A stretch of 64,000 nucleotides of DNA, taken from positions 24,735,147-24,799,146 of the forward strand of contig NC_046653.1 in assembly GCF_900324485.2 (NCBI RefSeq), given 5' to 3'. Made by a program: the position numbers and the translations under genes. The notes beneath the pieces were generated by a model. That model was given only the letters and a program-made list of their open reading frames with translations. It ran no database searches and was not told the DNA's origin. This DNA comes from Mastacembelus armatus. Its lineage: Eukaryota; Chordata; Actinopteri; Synbranchiformes; Mastacembelidae. Below, piece after piece: positions 12,770-24,450 of this stretch (positions are counted from its first letter, which is position 1; every line of letters begins with the position of its first letter).

Positions 12770-12960
12770 CTTCAGAGTCCTGCAGAGAGCTGCAGCTTTG
12801 TGAACAAAACTGACTCTGATAACTGATAACTAATTTACCTCTCACCTTTTCTTAGTTCATCCCCTCCTCTTTTTTTTCCAGTGTCTGCTAGTCTCTGAGG
12901 TCTCTCATTATCTCCACTTCCACCTCCTGTAACACACCTCGCAAAGTGGTTATGAAAAGA
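12770..12960. promoter_or_regulatory. 5' proximal block of TAAR gene 3
   Basis: The conserved block is present, but the AP-1-like core is altered (TGACTCT instead of TGACTCA). It ends near 12920 and runs into LINE-derived sequence. Confidence 0.3.
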
Positions 12961-12989
12961 TTATCAGTCCGTGGTAGCTGCAACAAAAC

Positions 12990-13365
12990 GTCTTAGCAAC
13001 TGGTTTATTACCAGGATTTAGAGAAAGTCATTCATGCCTTCATCTCTAGCAGGATGGACTATGGCAGAGGTCACCAACCCTGGTCCTTGAGGCCTGCTGT
13101 CCTGCTTGTTTTCCAGATATCCCTGCCCTACGCACTGCTGATTACCTGGATCAAGTGTGTTAAGGCAATCAGAAACTGGAAGCGCAGAGATAGTTGGAAA
13201 ACCAGCAGGACAGTTGGCCTTGAGGACCAGGGTTGGTGATTGCTGGACAATAGTAACAGCCATATGTGTGTTCTCCCAAAAAAAAAAAAACAAAAAAAAA
13301 ACAACACTTATTTACAACACTAAGTCTTTCACACAATGCTGCCAGAGGTTTAACAGGAACCTGTA
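12990..13365 (+). mobile_element. LINE 3' fragment split by a MITE
   Basis: Plus-strand sequence resembles the end of fish LINE ORF2: FREKVIHAFISSRMDY near 13015-13063, and after the inserted MITE CCAGAGGTTTAACAGG near 13341-13356 (the usual AARVLTG region). It is short and disrupted. A poly-A/AC run lies at 13278-13303. Confidence 0.55.
13065..13245. mobile_element. hAT-like MITE
   Basis: This is a near-palindromic element with ends CAGAGGTCACCAACCCTGG and, in reverse, CAGCAATCACCAACCCTGG. Flanking 8-mers GACTATGG and GACAATAG agree at 6 of 8 bases, fitting a decayed hAT target duplication. It interrupts a LINE fragment. Confidence 0.7.
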
Positions 13366-15600
13366 AACCTACGCACATTATTCCTAGTGTTAAATTTTCA
13401 CAAATCTGCCAAAACATTTGAGTTCCTTAATGAATAAACCCATCAAGGCATGCAGGTCTAATGGAGTAGTCACCTGATAGAATCTCAGTCTCATCCCTTA
13501 GTTATGGTGCTACAGGTCTCTCCTGTCCACTCCTCTCCTCTCCAATTTTGCTATCACGTAATGCATCTTTCTTTCTTTTGAGGTCAATGTGATTTTGTGC
13601 ACTGTCTCTGTATAAGTAAAACTATACCTATACCTTTTCCCTCTTCTCTATCCACTCTCCCCAACAGGTCGAGGTAGATTGATGCTCAAACTCAGCCCAG
13701 TTTGGCTTGATGTTTCTTCAGTTACTGAGAAATTTTCCTTTCTGTTGTTGCTAAATGCTGCTCATGAGGGATTTATTGGGTGTGTAGGTACTAAAAAGGT
13801 GATTTTTATACCATATAAATTGCATCTGGGCCATTACTTTATGAAATTGAACCAGGTCTTGCCGAAGGATGGCTATTTAGAATGTTTCTGATTTATTATT
13901 ACCAATTGTGCGCAGTTGTGTGCATTTCGAGCATACATACATGTGATAAACAGCAGTTTCCTTGTGCATATGTTAATTCTTACATACATACATGTGGCTT
14001 ATTTTATGCATGGATTGGTAAATGAGACCCCTGATGCTTTTGTTAAAACCAATTTTTGGTTGCCTAACAGAAACTGAAAGTATTTAAACCCTTGAGCCCT
14101 GACAGTCAAGCAGACTGTTTTTTGAGGTCTTAAGCCTCCGGGTCTCCATCTTTAGGTGGACATCCTTTTGAGATCAACATTGAAAAGAACCACCAGTCAA
14201 AAGTCTATGTGGTGCTGATGCTGTCTATGTTCAGGCATATGACAGATCAGTGCTCATGAGTGGGGATGTCTGCCCAAGTAGGCAAGACAATGACAATGGG
14301 AGGTCAGCCCAGCTGAATTAACGAATAAAACATAACAGTCAATCTTGAAATTAATTTATGTTCTGTGTTTGAGTCTAAGGTCTAAACACAGTTTGGGAGG
14401 AAGCTCTAGTAATTATGGAGACCAACTGAGATTAATGTGAGACAACCAGCACAGCCACAGGTTACTTACTTGACCTGCGATTTACTGAGACTCTGTCTGT
14501 TCCTCTGTGAGCTGGTCTGATTGCAGTCTGCTGGGGCGGGTTTCCAGGAGAGAGTATGTGTTCCCTGAAGTCCTGGGCTGCAGGCCTGGAGTCTGTTTGT
14601 TGCCTTTCCTCGCTCTCCTTCTGGCTGCTGCAGGGTCGTCTGATGAAGCTGGTTGATGTGAGCTGATCAGCTGCAGGACAGCCATGCGCAGGGAGGATGT
14701 CTGTTTCTCTCCTCTTTGTGGGGAGTAAAAGCAGTGTGTACTTCATGGTTCTTCTGTGTGGTGCTCTCTTTCTAAGAGTCTTTCTCCTCAGAGTGAGAGG
14801 ATCTTGAGAGTGTGGAAATCTCTTAACTTTCTTTCAATCTGTCTGGAACACTATTGATTTCTGTTCAGTTCATTTTCCGGGATGTTCAGTTACCCGGAGT
14901 TCAGGGTGTGTCTGTCTTTTGTATCTTGCCGCACTGTGCAGGGAATCCATCTGGTTCGTCCTTTGACTGTGATTGGTCCAGGAAATGCTGCATCCTTGCT
15001 GATGATTGGTTTAAATATCACTGGTCATGTGTGAATTGAGAGTAACCTATTGTGTTGTAACTTTTAAGAATGTTTTTCTAAGATGGGAACAGTAATTTTT
15101 TTTTCCACCCAGCAAAATTTAAACACGACAAACTTAGTAACTAATCAGAGTCAATAGTTGACCAACATCATAAAAGAAAATCAATAAAACTTTATATTTA
15201 TATGGATTAACTACAAGCATGAATAATAGATAAGCAATAGCACAGCTTCTCTCACACACTGTAGTCTGACAGTGATGCTCTGTATAGGTCTGGTCACATG
15301 TCACATGCTTAGCAATCAAGCCACAAATGTGAGAATAGGGTGTAAAGACCAGTTCATAAGTCATTGTATAGGTTTCAGGTCTTGTCTGAAAAGGGAGTAG
15401 TTTCAAAATATTTACAGCAGAATGTAAAGCAAAAGGGGGGTTTCTTTGTCAAGTGGTCTGCTCAGTGGTCTGCTCTTTATAAAATGGAGTCTTCACAGCT
15501 CAGTACTTGTCGGCGTGGGCCTGTATCAACCCCTGTTGTTTACCATAGTAGGTTACTAAGAGTTTTACAGTCATAAATTGTGTAAAGCATATCACTCCTG
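13366..15600. other. Intergenic, no gene recognised
   Basis: I found no TAAR, RNA gene or family-level coding similarity. A GC-richer patch at 14460-14830 has two overlapping short open frames on the minus strand without recognisable content. The last 100 bases before gene 4 are TAAR 3' flank. Confidence 0.4.
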
Positions 15601-15692
15601 CCTCAATCAAGAATGCGAACATATTTTGCTGCTTTAGGTCCACTACAAGAGAGTATTTTCACTTCTACTTTTTGGAGCAACTCTAATTCTCT

Positions 15693-17042
15693 CTACAGTA
15701 CATTGGCTTCACGAGATCCAGGCTGTAGAATATGCAGAGTGACAATGAGTTTAATAGTTTTTCTAAACCAGGGATAAAACAAGGCATAGATCAGAGGGTT
15801 CAGACAGGAGTTAAAATAGAACAAATAGATTACAAAAGATGCAGCTGAACCATTAACCAAGTTCTCCCCTGCGAGAGACAAACAGTAATATGGGCAGAAA
15901 CACATTAGAAACACAGCTACTAGAACACCAAGAGTCCTGGCTGCTTTCAGCTCAGATTTTGTTGTTCGAGTCACTGAACGCTGCAGTGTGACAGCTGTAA
16001 TGTGAGAGCGCATGGCCCGAGCCTGAGACACAGCCACAACAAACACTCTGATGTGTAGAACTACAATGACAGTAACTGGAGCAATAAAGGTCACAACAAC
16101 ATCCACAGCTCCTGTGATATAATCAATAACAAACACACACTGTCCATAGCAGGAGTTATATTGGCCTGGTTTAGTCAGATCATCCTTAAAATAGAGACCG
16201 TTGTAGAAAACAGAACTGAGCCAACACAGACAAACACAGAGTTTCACTCTTCTCTCAGTGACTTTGGTGGGGTAATGCAGAGGGTCACAAATAGCCACAT
16301 AGCGGTCGATTGATATGAAAACAATGTTTCCTACTGAGGTGGAGGAAATGATGTAGGACACATATTTAAGCAGAGAACACATGAGATCACCAAGAAACCA
16401 GCAGCCTGTTTGTCGGAGGATTTCTCCAGGCATCGGCACAAGGCCCACGAGAAAGTCTGAGACAGCCAGAGAGAGGAGGAGGGTGTTAGTGTTTGTGTGG
16501 AGCTGCCTGGAGGAAAAGAGAAAAGTGTCATTAACTAACAAGTTGTGTTCAATATCTCTGAATGTTTCCTGATCTGTCACATCTGTAGTCACCATATGGT
16601 TAAGTGTAGACTATTAAAACTACTTGGTTGAGTTTAGTGGATAGAAACCAGTGCTGATTATTTGTAGTAGACAGGACATGAACTGTGGTTTCTGGTGCCA
16701 AATATCAGTCAGACATTTGTGTTTCATTGTGCACAAACAGTCAACAAGGCAGAATAGAAGTCTAGTGTGTCAACATGAGCCATGATTTAGTAAAAGCCTA
16801 AAGACAGTTCTTGTAAATGTACAGCAGCTGTTCACATTTTAAGACAAAAATCATAGAGAAATGAATCTGTGCCTGAAGTGGGAGATTGAGATGATGATGA
16901 GCAGGTTCAGAGCCACAGTGAGCACAGAGACAGAGAACAGCCCAATGTGAAGGAACAAAACATCATTCCCATGAAATGTGGGCTTCCTGCAGGAGGTGTT
17001 GAGTTGTGGAAAGCAGAGCTCTGCTCCATCCTCAACCTCCAT
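15693..17042 (-). CDS. TAAR gene 4 (class III-like), intact; reference for numbering
   Basis: Coding exons are 16873-17042 and 15693-16506, 327 residues; the intron is 16507-16872. Predicted layout: glycosylated N-terminus (N15-T-S, cysteines 10 and 18), TM1 about 31-53 with N46, TM2 with D74, C100 paired with an ECL2 cysteine (176 or 180), S107 at 3.32, DRY 124-126, D192 at 5.42, P200 at 5.50, F260-C-P262 in TM6 (F at 6.48), TM7 signature 289-304, C-terminus GSREANVL. Classical aminergic receptors use Asp at 3.32. Here it is Ser, with Asp at 5.42, the arrangement reported for non-classical amine recognition in fish TAARs. Exon 1 is nearly identical to those of genes 12 and 13 (TFHGNDVLFLHIGLFSVS), while ECL2 matches gene 2, so the gene is a mosaic. 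It has a GC intron donor like all copies. Confidence 0.94.
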
Positions 17043-17290
17043 CTTCAGAGTCCTGCAGAGAGCTGCAGCTTTGTGAACAAAACTGACTCATATAACTGAT
17101 TTACCTCTCACCTTTTCTTAGTTCATCCCCTCCTCTTTGTTTCAGTGTCTGCTGGTCTCTGAGGTCCCTCCTTCGTGTGTGGGTGTGTGTATTTGTTTTT
17201 AATCTTAGGTTTGCTCCTCACTTGTTCCCACCTCCTGTTGGTTCAAAGGGAGCAAAAAAACTTTCTTGGGCATTTTCCGTTCCCACAATT
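17043..17290. promoter_or_regulatory. 5' proximal block of TAAR gene 4 (Z type)
   Basis: The conserved TGACTCATATAACTG block is followed by the Z-type sequence GGTCCCTCCTTCGTGTGTGG, shared with genes 6, 12 and 13. Read toward the gene it could be promoter plus 5' UTR. No experimental support exists in the sequence. Confidence 0.3.
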
Positions 17291-17299
17291 ACACACTTC

Positions 17300-17545
17300 A
17301 ATAAGATGCATCATCTTACGAACACTCTGAAAAAGGAAATGACAATATCTCCTTGAAGAACAAAGCCAAAGTCTTGAAGGTCTTTCGGAAACAGTCACCT
17401 GGTAGAATCTCAAGTCAGAACCAAATATGTTGAAGCTGCTTTCCGGTCCAATGTTCCACAAAAATGGAACCAGCTTCCTTGTGACCTTCAATGTGTTCCA
17501 AACTCTAGTAACCTTCAAATCTAAAATTAAAGGTCTGCTGTTTAT
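17300..17545 (+). mobile_element. LINE 3' end fragment
   Basis: The plus strand reads FRSNVPQKWNQLPCDL-like words near 17440-17490, the typical last part of fish LINE ORF2 (AAF..YGPKLWNSLP). The same fragment recurs at 29340-29540 upstream of gene 6, so it predates duplication of the two blocks. Confidence 0.6.
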
Positions 17546-17710
17546 GCAGCCTCACTGTTGTCATGAAGAGGGACCTGAGTGGGAAGGAAGATCATGATCA
17601 TTTGGCAGCAAATCTATGTTCGAAGCTTCACTATAGCCATGAGTATTTTTTTTTTGTGCCACCGAGTGACCAACAGGAGATTTTGAGCATATATTTATCT
17701 ATACATGCTT

Positions 17711-17916
17711 ATTCCTTAACCAGGGTCACAGGGATCTGCTGGAGCCTATCCCAGCTCTTTTTGGGTGAAAGGCAGGGGTACACCCTGGACAGGTCACCAG
17801 TTCATCACAGGGACACATAGAGACAAACAACCACACACATTCACTCTGACTGGTTGCGAACCCGGGCTCTTCTTGCTGTGAGGCAACAGTGCTAACTGCT
17901 AAGCTACCATCCTGCC
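17711..17916 (-). mobile_element. tRNA-headed SINE-like repeat, internally deleted
   Basis: In reverse the family has a tRNA-like head (in fuller copies GTGGCTGAGTGGTTAGC as A box and GGTTCGCAACC as B box), a body with TGGACTGTGGGAGG in the other strand, and a tail of ATGG repeats. This copy lacks the middle and is paralogous to 29544-29775. Confidence 0.7.
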
Positions 17917-17993
17917 GAAAATAATTTATATTCAAGCAAAAAATTTTTGTTTGAGCGAGCAAAAATATAATCTGTGCTCAGTATACAGTGGTG

Positions 17994-18370
17994 TGATTTC
18001 TTATTTTTTTGCATGTTTGTCACACTTTCAGATCATCAAACAAATTTAAATATTAGTCAAAGATAACACAAGTAAACACATCATGCAGTTTTTAAATGAA
18101 GGTTTTTATTATTAAGGGAAAACAAAATCCAAAACTACATGCCCCAGTGTGAAAAAATGTTTGCCCCCTAAACCTAATAACTGGTCGGGCCACCCTTTGC
18201 AGCAACAACTGCGTTTCAAGCATTTGCAATAATTTGCAATGAGTCTGTTACAGCTCTGTGGAGGAATTTTGGCCAACTCATCTTTGCATATTTGTTGTAA
18301 TTCTGCCACATTGAAGGGTGACCTTTTCGTGCCACAGCATCTCAGTTGGGTTCAGGTCAGGACTTTGACT
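17994..18370 (-). mobile_element. Tc1-like transposon remnant, left part
   Basis: The sequence TTATTATTAAGGGAAAACAA, then TGCCCCAGTGTGAAAAA and CTAATAACTGG, up to GGGTTCAGGTCAGGACTTTGACT, matches the end of a common fish Tc1-like element as I remember it. The transposase would be on the minus strand; the stretch from about 18180 to 18370 is its decayed coding end. It sits at the same host position as the other part of the family at 29862. Confidence 0.7.
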
Positions 18371-19384
18371 TTTTTTATTATTATTGTTTCATATTATAGA
18401 AATGCTGTGTTAGTTTTCTGTAGTATAGAGTTACAACATAGTGTTGCATTGTTTGTTTCGCATTATAATAACGGCAAGTAAAATTGATTTCAAACACTCT
18501 GTCTCACAAACTAGTAAGATAAGTTTCAAGTCAGCCCCAAGCTCAGGTTTTTAGTCTGCTCATGTGCCATTCACCTGTGACAGGCATCACGAAAAATGAT
18601 CGAGTCCACAGTGGACAGCTTATGGGGATCTCTGCATCAAGTGGAGCTTGAAAGCTCCCTTTCCACACAGCTTCTTGGGAGTTTTTTATCCACACCTAGG
18701 TCCATGCCCATGCCCGAGGCTAAGTTCATGCAACAGCTCAGGGCTACGCCAAAGCCCCCAGCCATGCCTCAGTTGCCTGCCAAATCTCAGTCACCGGCAA
18801 TGCCTTAGTGTACTCACACACCAGAGCCCAAGCTTATTCCAGTACCCATGGGTCCACGTCATTTCTGTCACTCATCTTACTTGTCTCATTGCCTGCACCC
18901 CAAACTGCAGACAAAGGCATCCCCTCTAGAACTCCCTTTACCTTGCATGCTGATGGCAAAATCCCCTCCTCATTCCATATCTAATGTGGCCATGCCCTGA
19001 TCTGCCAGGGACTGAGGACAACCATGTCACTGTCACAAGGTTAACGGCTGGAGCCGCCAACACAAAGGGATCCACTCAAATCAATGTCTCCTGTGACCTT
19101 GAGGGGGCAGTCAAGTCAGTGTCTTTTGTAGCCTAGAGAGGGGTCTCCTGAGTCAACACTTCCTACAGCCTAGAAGGGGGCTACTGTATAGATGTCAAAC
19201 ATCTTTATATTGGCTGTTTCTTCTATCTAACTTTCTTAGAACATGAACTAACAGAGTCAATGAAAATAAACACAAATCATAATAAAATGACTGAGAACAA
19301 AATAATCTTAGCATAAGTTGCAAACTGTAGCAAAAATTGGGTGATTTAATATTCTGTGTATACAGATACTGTGATACGGCTGAA
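18371..19384. other. Intergenic, partly duplicated
   Basis: 18457-18560 and 19091-19325 are repeated at 31755-31860 and 31861-32098. The part between them, about 18561-19090, is present only here. It contains a plus-strand frame rich in PMPEAKFMQQL and SPAMPQLP words with no family I can name. Confidence 0.4.
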
Positions 19385-19455
19385 AAAAGAGGATTTTCAC
19401 TTTTTGAATCAAATGACATTTCACTCAGTCTCTCTACAGTGCATTGGCCTCAGCA
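19385..19455 (-). pseudogene. Relic of a TAAR 3' end
   Basis: Sequence GATTTTCACTTTTTGAATCAAA, then CAGTCTCTCTACAGTGCATTGGCCTCA is the stop-codon region and 3' flank of the TAAR genes, breaking off after about the last six codons. The real end of gene 5 lies at 19915, so this is a second, orphan copy. Gene 7's matching flank lacks this whole segment. Confidence 0.55.
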
Positions 19456-19914
19456 AAACGAAACCTGTTAAAAGTTTTATTTCATTGTTCAAATTTTTGA
19501 TGGTACATTATTCATGTAGTGGTTGGTTCATGTTGTAACCTCTTATGAGCAGGTTATGCTGCTTTATCCACATACCTGCCACATTGTTGGGATACAGAGG
19601 TAGATGCTATAGGAATTATAAACTTTTTGGATTTAGTGTCTCCCAACTTGTAAAAACTGTAATGTCTATAAGAGACATCACTCAAACTGCTTTTTCCTGT
19701 CTCAGAGGTTTTTTTCTGCATTCTTATTTAACTTATCCCTTTGAACATGAGAACCAGAATCAGAAAAACAAGAGATGTAATTTTTTCCAAAAACTGACAC
19801 ATTTTACTGATATACTGATTATACACTGTATGCAAAGAGAGAAGATTTTAACTTGTATTCTTAAATCTAGTGAAAATCTTTTGTACAGTGTATCTTATTT
19901 CACTCATAGCCTCT

Positions 19915-21264
19915 CTACAGTACGTTGGCCTCACGAGATCCAGGCTGCAGAACCTGAAAAGTGACAATGAGTTTAACAGTTTTTCTAAACCAGGGATAAA
20001 ACAAGGCATAGATCAGAGGGTTCAGACAGGAGTTACAATAGAACACATAAATCACATAAGATACAGATGAAACCTTGAGTGCAGTGTCCCCTGCAAGAGC
20101 AACACAGCAATATGGACAGAAACACATCAAAAACACAGCTACAACAACACCAAGAGTCCTGGCTGCTTTCAGCTCAGATTTTGTTGTTCGAGTCACTGAA
20201 CGCTGCAGTGTGACAGCTGTAATGTGAGAGCGCATGGCCCGAGCCTGAGACACAGCCACAACAAACACTCTCATATACAGAACTATGATGACAGTAACTG
20301 GAGCAATGAAGCTCACAACAACATCAACAGCTCCTGCAGTGAAATCAATGACAAACACACACTGTCCATAGCAGGAGTTATATCTGCCTGGTTCTGACAG
20401 TTCATCTTTAAAATAGAGACTGTTGTAGAAAACAGAAATGAGCCAACACAGACAAACACAAAGTTTCACTCTTCTCTCAGTGACTCTGGTGGGGTAATGC
20501 AGAGGGTCACAAATAGCCACATAGCGATCGACTGATATCAGAACTATGTTTCCTCCTGAGGTGGAGGTAATGATGTAGGAAATATATTTAAACAGAGAAC
20601 ACATGAGATCACCAAGAAACCAGCAGCCTGTTTGTCGGAGGATTTCTCCAGGCATCGGCACAAGGCCCACGAGAAAGTCTGAGACAGCCAGAGAGAGGAG
20701 GAGGGTGTTAGTGTTTGTGTGGAGCTGCCTGGAGGAAAAGAGAAAAGTGTCAATAACCAACAAGTTGTGTTCAATATCTCTGAATGTTTCCTGATCTGTC
20801 ACATCTGTAGTCACCATATGGTTAAGTGTAGACTATTAAAACTACTTGGTTGAGTTCAGTGGATAGAAACCAGTGCTGATTATTTGTAGTAGACAGGACA
20901 TGAACTGTGGTTTCTGGTGTCAAATATCAGTCAGACATTTGTATTTCATTGTGCACAAACAGTCAACAAGGCAGAATAGAAGTCTAGTGTGTCAACATGA
21001 GCCATGATTTAGTAAAAGCCTAAAGACAGTTCTTGTAAATGTACAGCAGCTGTTCACATTTTAAGACAAAAATAATAGAGAAGTGAATCTGTGCCTGAAG
21101 TGAGAGATTGAGATGATGATGAGCAGGTTCAGAGCCACAGTGAGCACAGAGACAGTGGACAGCACAATGTGAAGGAACAAAACACCAGACCACGTAAATG
21201 TGGGCTTCCTGCAGGAGGTGTTGAGTTGCGGAAAGCAGAGCTCTGCTCCATCCTCAACCTCCAT
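19915..21264 (-). CDS. TAAR gene 5 (class III-like), intact
   Basis: Coding exons are 21095-21264 and 19915-20728, 327 residues; the intron is 20729-21094. It pairs with gene 7: both have ECL3/TM7 reading DTALKVSSVSYVIY, TM7 YVFYCNS and the C-terminal TFQVLQPGSREANVL, and both exon 1s contain TFTWS. TM3 reads KYISYII and has SGGN where gene 7 has SVGN. S3.32, DRY, D5.42 (VDVVVSFIAP) and P5.50 are present. TM6 is CFCPYCC. The upstream flank is of the X type but has been split by an LTR element and a piggyBac-like element. A short relic of a TAAR 3' end lies about 0.5 kb downstream of the stop codon. Confidence 0.93.
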
Positions 21265-21447
21265 CCCCAGAGCCCTGCAGAGAGCTGCAGCTATCTGAGC
21301 AAAGCTGACTCATATAACCCCTCTTATTTATCCCTCCTCCATGTGTGTTTCTTGTGTTAATGTATTCAGTTTTCCACACAGTGGTTTTCATCCTGAGAAA
21401 CCAAATAAAGATGGTTTTACTAGACAAAGTTCTGTTTTCCCTCACCC
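21265..21447. promoter_or_regulatory. 5' proximal block of TAAR gene 5 (X type)
   Basis: Instead of the Y/Z block it has TGACTCATATAACCCCTCTTATTTATCCCTCC; read toward the gene this gives GGGATAAATAAGAGG, TATA-like, about 70 bases upstream of the ATG. Gene 7 has the same, while genes 8 and 10 have GATAAACAAG instead. The CACCC at 21443-21447 is a target duplication of the neighbouring LTR element. Confidence 0.3.
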
Positions 21448-21887
21448 TGTCAGGGTTGGTGCAGGGGAGTTGGAAGTGCGGACCAAGGATTGCCCACTCT
21501 GGTACTCAAGGTTCAAATGAAACTTTATTTTAAACAGAACTCAAGGAAGTCGAAACATGAACATGGAGAGCTAACGGGCCACAAGTACATAAGCCAGGGG
21601 CCAAAACGACACAAACCAAAGGAGACGAGACAAGACGAGCCAAGGGGACAAGACAAGAAGGTCAAGGTCACAAATAAACAAATACACAAAGGTCGGAGGT
21701 CTGGGATCACACACCTAGGGGACACGCCAGACTTACACACAAAACAAGGGGTCGAAGGCCTGGGATCACACACACCTTGGGGACACACCAGGCTTACAGG
21801 CGGGCGAGGGTCCGAGACCGCTCTGGCGGGCGGCCTCTCCGGCGGGCGAGGGTCCGGAATCGTCCGGGCGGAGACTGCGGAGACTGC

Positions 21888-22110
21888 GGCTCAGGATGCT
21901 CAGGTAGCTGCTGCTGCGGCTCAGGAAGTTCAGGTAACTGCTGCTGCGGCTCATGAGGCTCAGGTAGCTGCTGCTGCGGCTCAGGAAGTTCAGGTAACTG
22001 TTGCTGCGGCTCATGAGGCTCAGGTAGCTGCTGCTGCGGCTCAGGAAGTGCCGATAGCTGTGGCGATGGCTGCAGCTCAGGGAACTGTGGTAGCTGCCGC
22101 GGCTCAGGAA
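21888..22110. repeat. 60-base minisatellite
   Basis: About three to four tandem copies of a unit containing CAGGTAGCTGCTGCTGCGGC, inside the LTR element. The unit length is a multiple of three, so frames stay open by arithmetic. Confidence 0.8.
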
Positions 22111-22122
22111 GTTCAGACCGAG

Positions 22123-22490
22123 GCGTATCTGGAAGCTGAGGCTGAAGCGGATGTGGAAGCTGAAAAAGACTTGGGAGCTGAAGCTGAGGCGTATCTGGAA
22201 GCTGAGGCTGAAGCGGATGTGGAAGCTGAAAAAGACTTGGGAGCTGAAGCCGAGGCGTATCTGGAAGCTGAGGCTGAAGCGGATGTGGAAGCTGAAAAAG
22301 ACTTGGGAGCTGAAGCCGAGGCGTATCTGGAAGCTGAGGCTGAAGCGGATGTGGAAGCTGAAAAAGACTTGGGAGCTGAAGCCGAGGCGTATCTGGAAGC
22401 TGAGGCTGAAGCGGATGTGGAAGCTGAAAAAGACTTGGGAGCTGAAGCCGAGGCGTATCTGGAAGCTGAGGCTGAAGCGGGTCTGGAAGC
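22123..22490. repeat. 66-base minisatellite, five full units plus part
   Basis: Units start at 22123, 22189, 22255, 22321, 22387 and 22453, each beginning GCGTATCTGGAAGCTGAGGC. They are almost identical. Four frames, two per strand, are open through it (for example [17 protein letters not shown] on plus, and [18 protein letters not shown] or [15 protein letters not shown] on minus). Confidence 0.9.
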
Positions 22491-23196
22491 CGAAGATCTG
22501 GAAGCTGAGGTTGAAGTCGAGGCGAATCTGGAATCTGAAGTAGAGGCTGCGGCGGACCTAGAAGCTGGAGCTGAAGCTGTGGCGGATCTGGAAGCGGGAG
22601 CTGAGGCGGATCTGGAAGCCGAAGCTGAGAGATCTGGAAGCTGAAGCTGAAGGTGAGGCGGCTCCGGAAACTCTGGAAGATAGAGGGAGGTAGACAGTCC
22701 AGGAAACTCCGGGAGTTCGGGCAGGCCTGGACACGGTAAGGACTGTGTCCGTACCGGTGGTTCGGGCCCTTCTGGCAGCTCTGGCCATCTGAGTGGCTCA
22801 GGAGGTTCCGGCCAATCCGGTAGTTCCGGTTCGGGCCGCTGTGGTGGTACTGGAGAATGCGGTGCTGGAGAATGTCCCTGCTTTTGTGGCTGTGGAAGTG
22901 TGAGGGGAATCTCGGCGGTGGTGATTTCGTCGGGCCGCTGAGATTCTCTAGCTGATCTCTTCCAACGGTGGCGACTCCGTCGCTGTCGTTGAGGAGGCAG
23001 GCCAAGTGGATGTTGTGGCGAGGAAGACTGTGGCAAGGGAGACTGTGGCAGAGGACGGACTGGATGCTGTGAAGCTGGGTTCCCGACGAGGCTGTTTCCC
23101 TCGGAGGGTCCCTCGTCGTCCTCCTCGTCGAGGGTCTCCCAGTCTGAGTCGCTGTAGTGAGGCTGATCCAGGGTCAGGTGCTGACGTTGGCAGCGT

Positions 23197-23781
23197 CTAT
23201 GGCATGGTGTGGGCTGTAGATCCACGGAATCGTCTGGAGTGTTCGCTGACGCTAGGATCCTCAGAAACGGCCCCCACGGTGTATCGTGGGTCCTGTTTCC
23301 GGACCAGATTACACAAAAACGTCAGGAGGTCCACTTGTTCATGGGCTGGGGTGTTATAACTATTATTACTTGGGGAGGTGTGTGTGGCCTGTAGTAGATG
23401 ACCCCCAAAATGCTTCACGGGGACGTAAGTAGAGGGGTCATCCATGGAACTGTCTGAAGAGTACTCGCTGTCTAGGGGGTCCTCAAAAACAGACCCCACG
23501 GCGTATCGTGGCTCACGCTTCCGCTCTTGGTTGTTAAAAAAGGTTAGGCCTAGATGGTCATGGGTCGCATGTGGAGCGACGAGAGAGGGACTGGTAAACA
23601 AACTCCCCACTCTTAAACAGTCCAAAGCTGAGGCTAGTGGGGGACATGAGGAAAGCTGTTGCATGACCTTCCTTCGGTGTCGTCTGAAGCGTCGAGAAGA
23701 CATGGTGTCAAAAAGAATCCTGGGTGGTCTGTGGTGAAAAAAAAAAACAGGGCGCAAAACAATACAAAAACTACTGGGCAC
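23197..23781 (-). other. Open frame in LTR element interior
   Basis: This 194-codon frame lies first in the interior on the element's strand. It contains an arginine-rich MSSRRFRRHRRKV segment and two related acidic segments, RYAVGSVFEDPLDSEYSS and [18 protein letters not shown] recognise no gag, pol or env domain. It may be element-borne or non-coding. Confidence 0.35.
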
Positions 23782-24098
23782 GGGTTGTACCAGGGAGGTG
23801 GAAAAAAAAAAAGGGCGTGGTCCGTTTTCTTCCTTTTTACTTTTGGCTAGGTCATACTGTCAGGGTTGGTGCAGGGGAGTTGGAAGTGCGGACCAAGGAT
23901 TGCCCACTCTGGTACTCAAGGTTCAAATGAAACTATTTTAAACAGAACTCAAGGAAGTCGAAACATGAACATGGAGAGCTAACGGGCCACAAGTACATAA
24001 GCCAGGGGCCAAAACGACACAAACCAAAGGAGACGAGACAAGACGAGCCAAGGGGACAAGACAAGAAGGTCAAGGTCACAAATAAACAAATACACAAA

Positions 24099-24450
24099 GG
24101 TCGGAGGTCTGGGATCACACACCTAGGGGACACGCCAGACTTACACACAAAACAAGGGGTCGAAGGCCTGGGATCACACACACCTCGGGGACACACCAGG
24201 CTTACACAAATAACAAGGGTCGAAGGCCTGGGATCACACACACCTCGGGGACACACCAGGCTTACACAAGAGGCAACACAGGGTCGAAGGTCTGGGGTCA
24301 CACACACCTTGGGGACACACCAGACTTACACAGAAAACAAGGGGTCGAAGGCCTGGGATCACACACACCTCGGGGACACACCAGGCTTACACAAATAACA
24401 AGGGTCAAAGGTCTGGGGTCACACACACCTCGGGGACACACCAGACTTAC
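24099..24450. repeat. About 60-base minisatellite within the right LTR
   Basis: Roughly six units of GGTCGAAGGCCTGGGATCAC followed by ACACACCTCGGGGACACACC and AGGCTTACAC. The left terminal repeat keeps only about two units, which explains part of the length difference between the two. Confidence 0.85.

Noticed and set aside
13370-15600. Possible host gene in the GC-richer patch at 14460-14830
   Set aside because: Overlapping short frames only, no recognisable domain, no splice-consistent exons that I can defend.
21490-22644. 384-codon plus-strand frame rich in Glu and Ala
   Set aside because: It is an arithmetic result of 60- and 66-base repeats inside the LTR element. Other frames on both strands are equally open, and no domain or splice context supports it.
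24099-24450. CRISPR-like appearance of regularly spaced repeats
   Set aside because: Head-to-tail minisatellite without unique spacers, inside an LTR, in a vertebrate genome.
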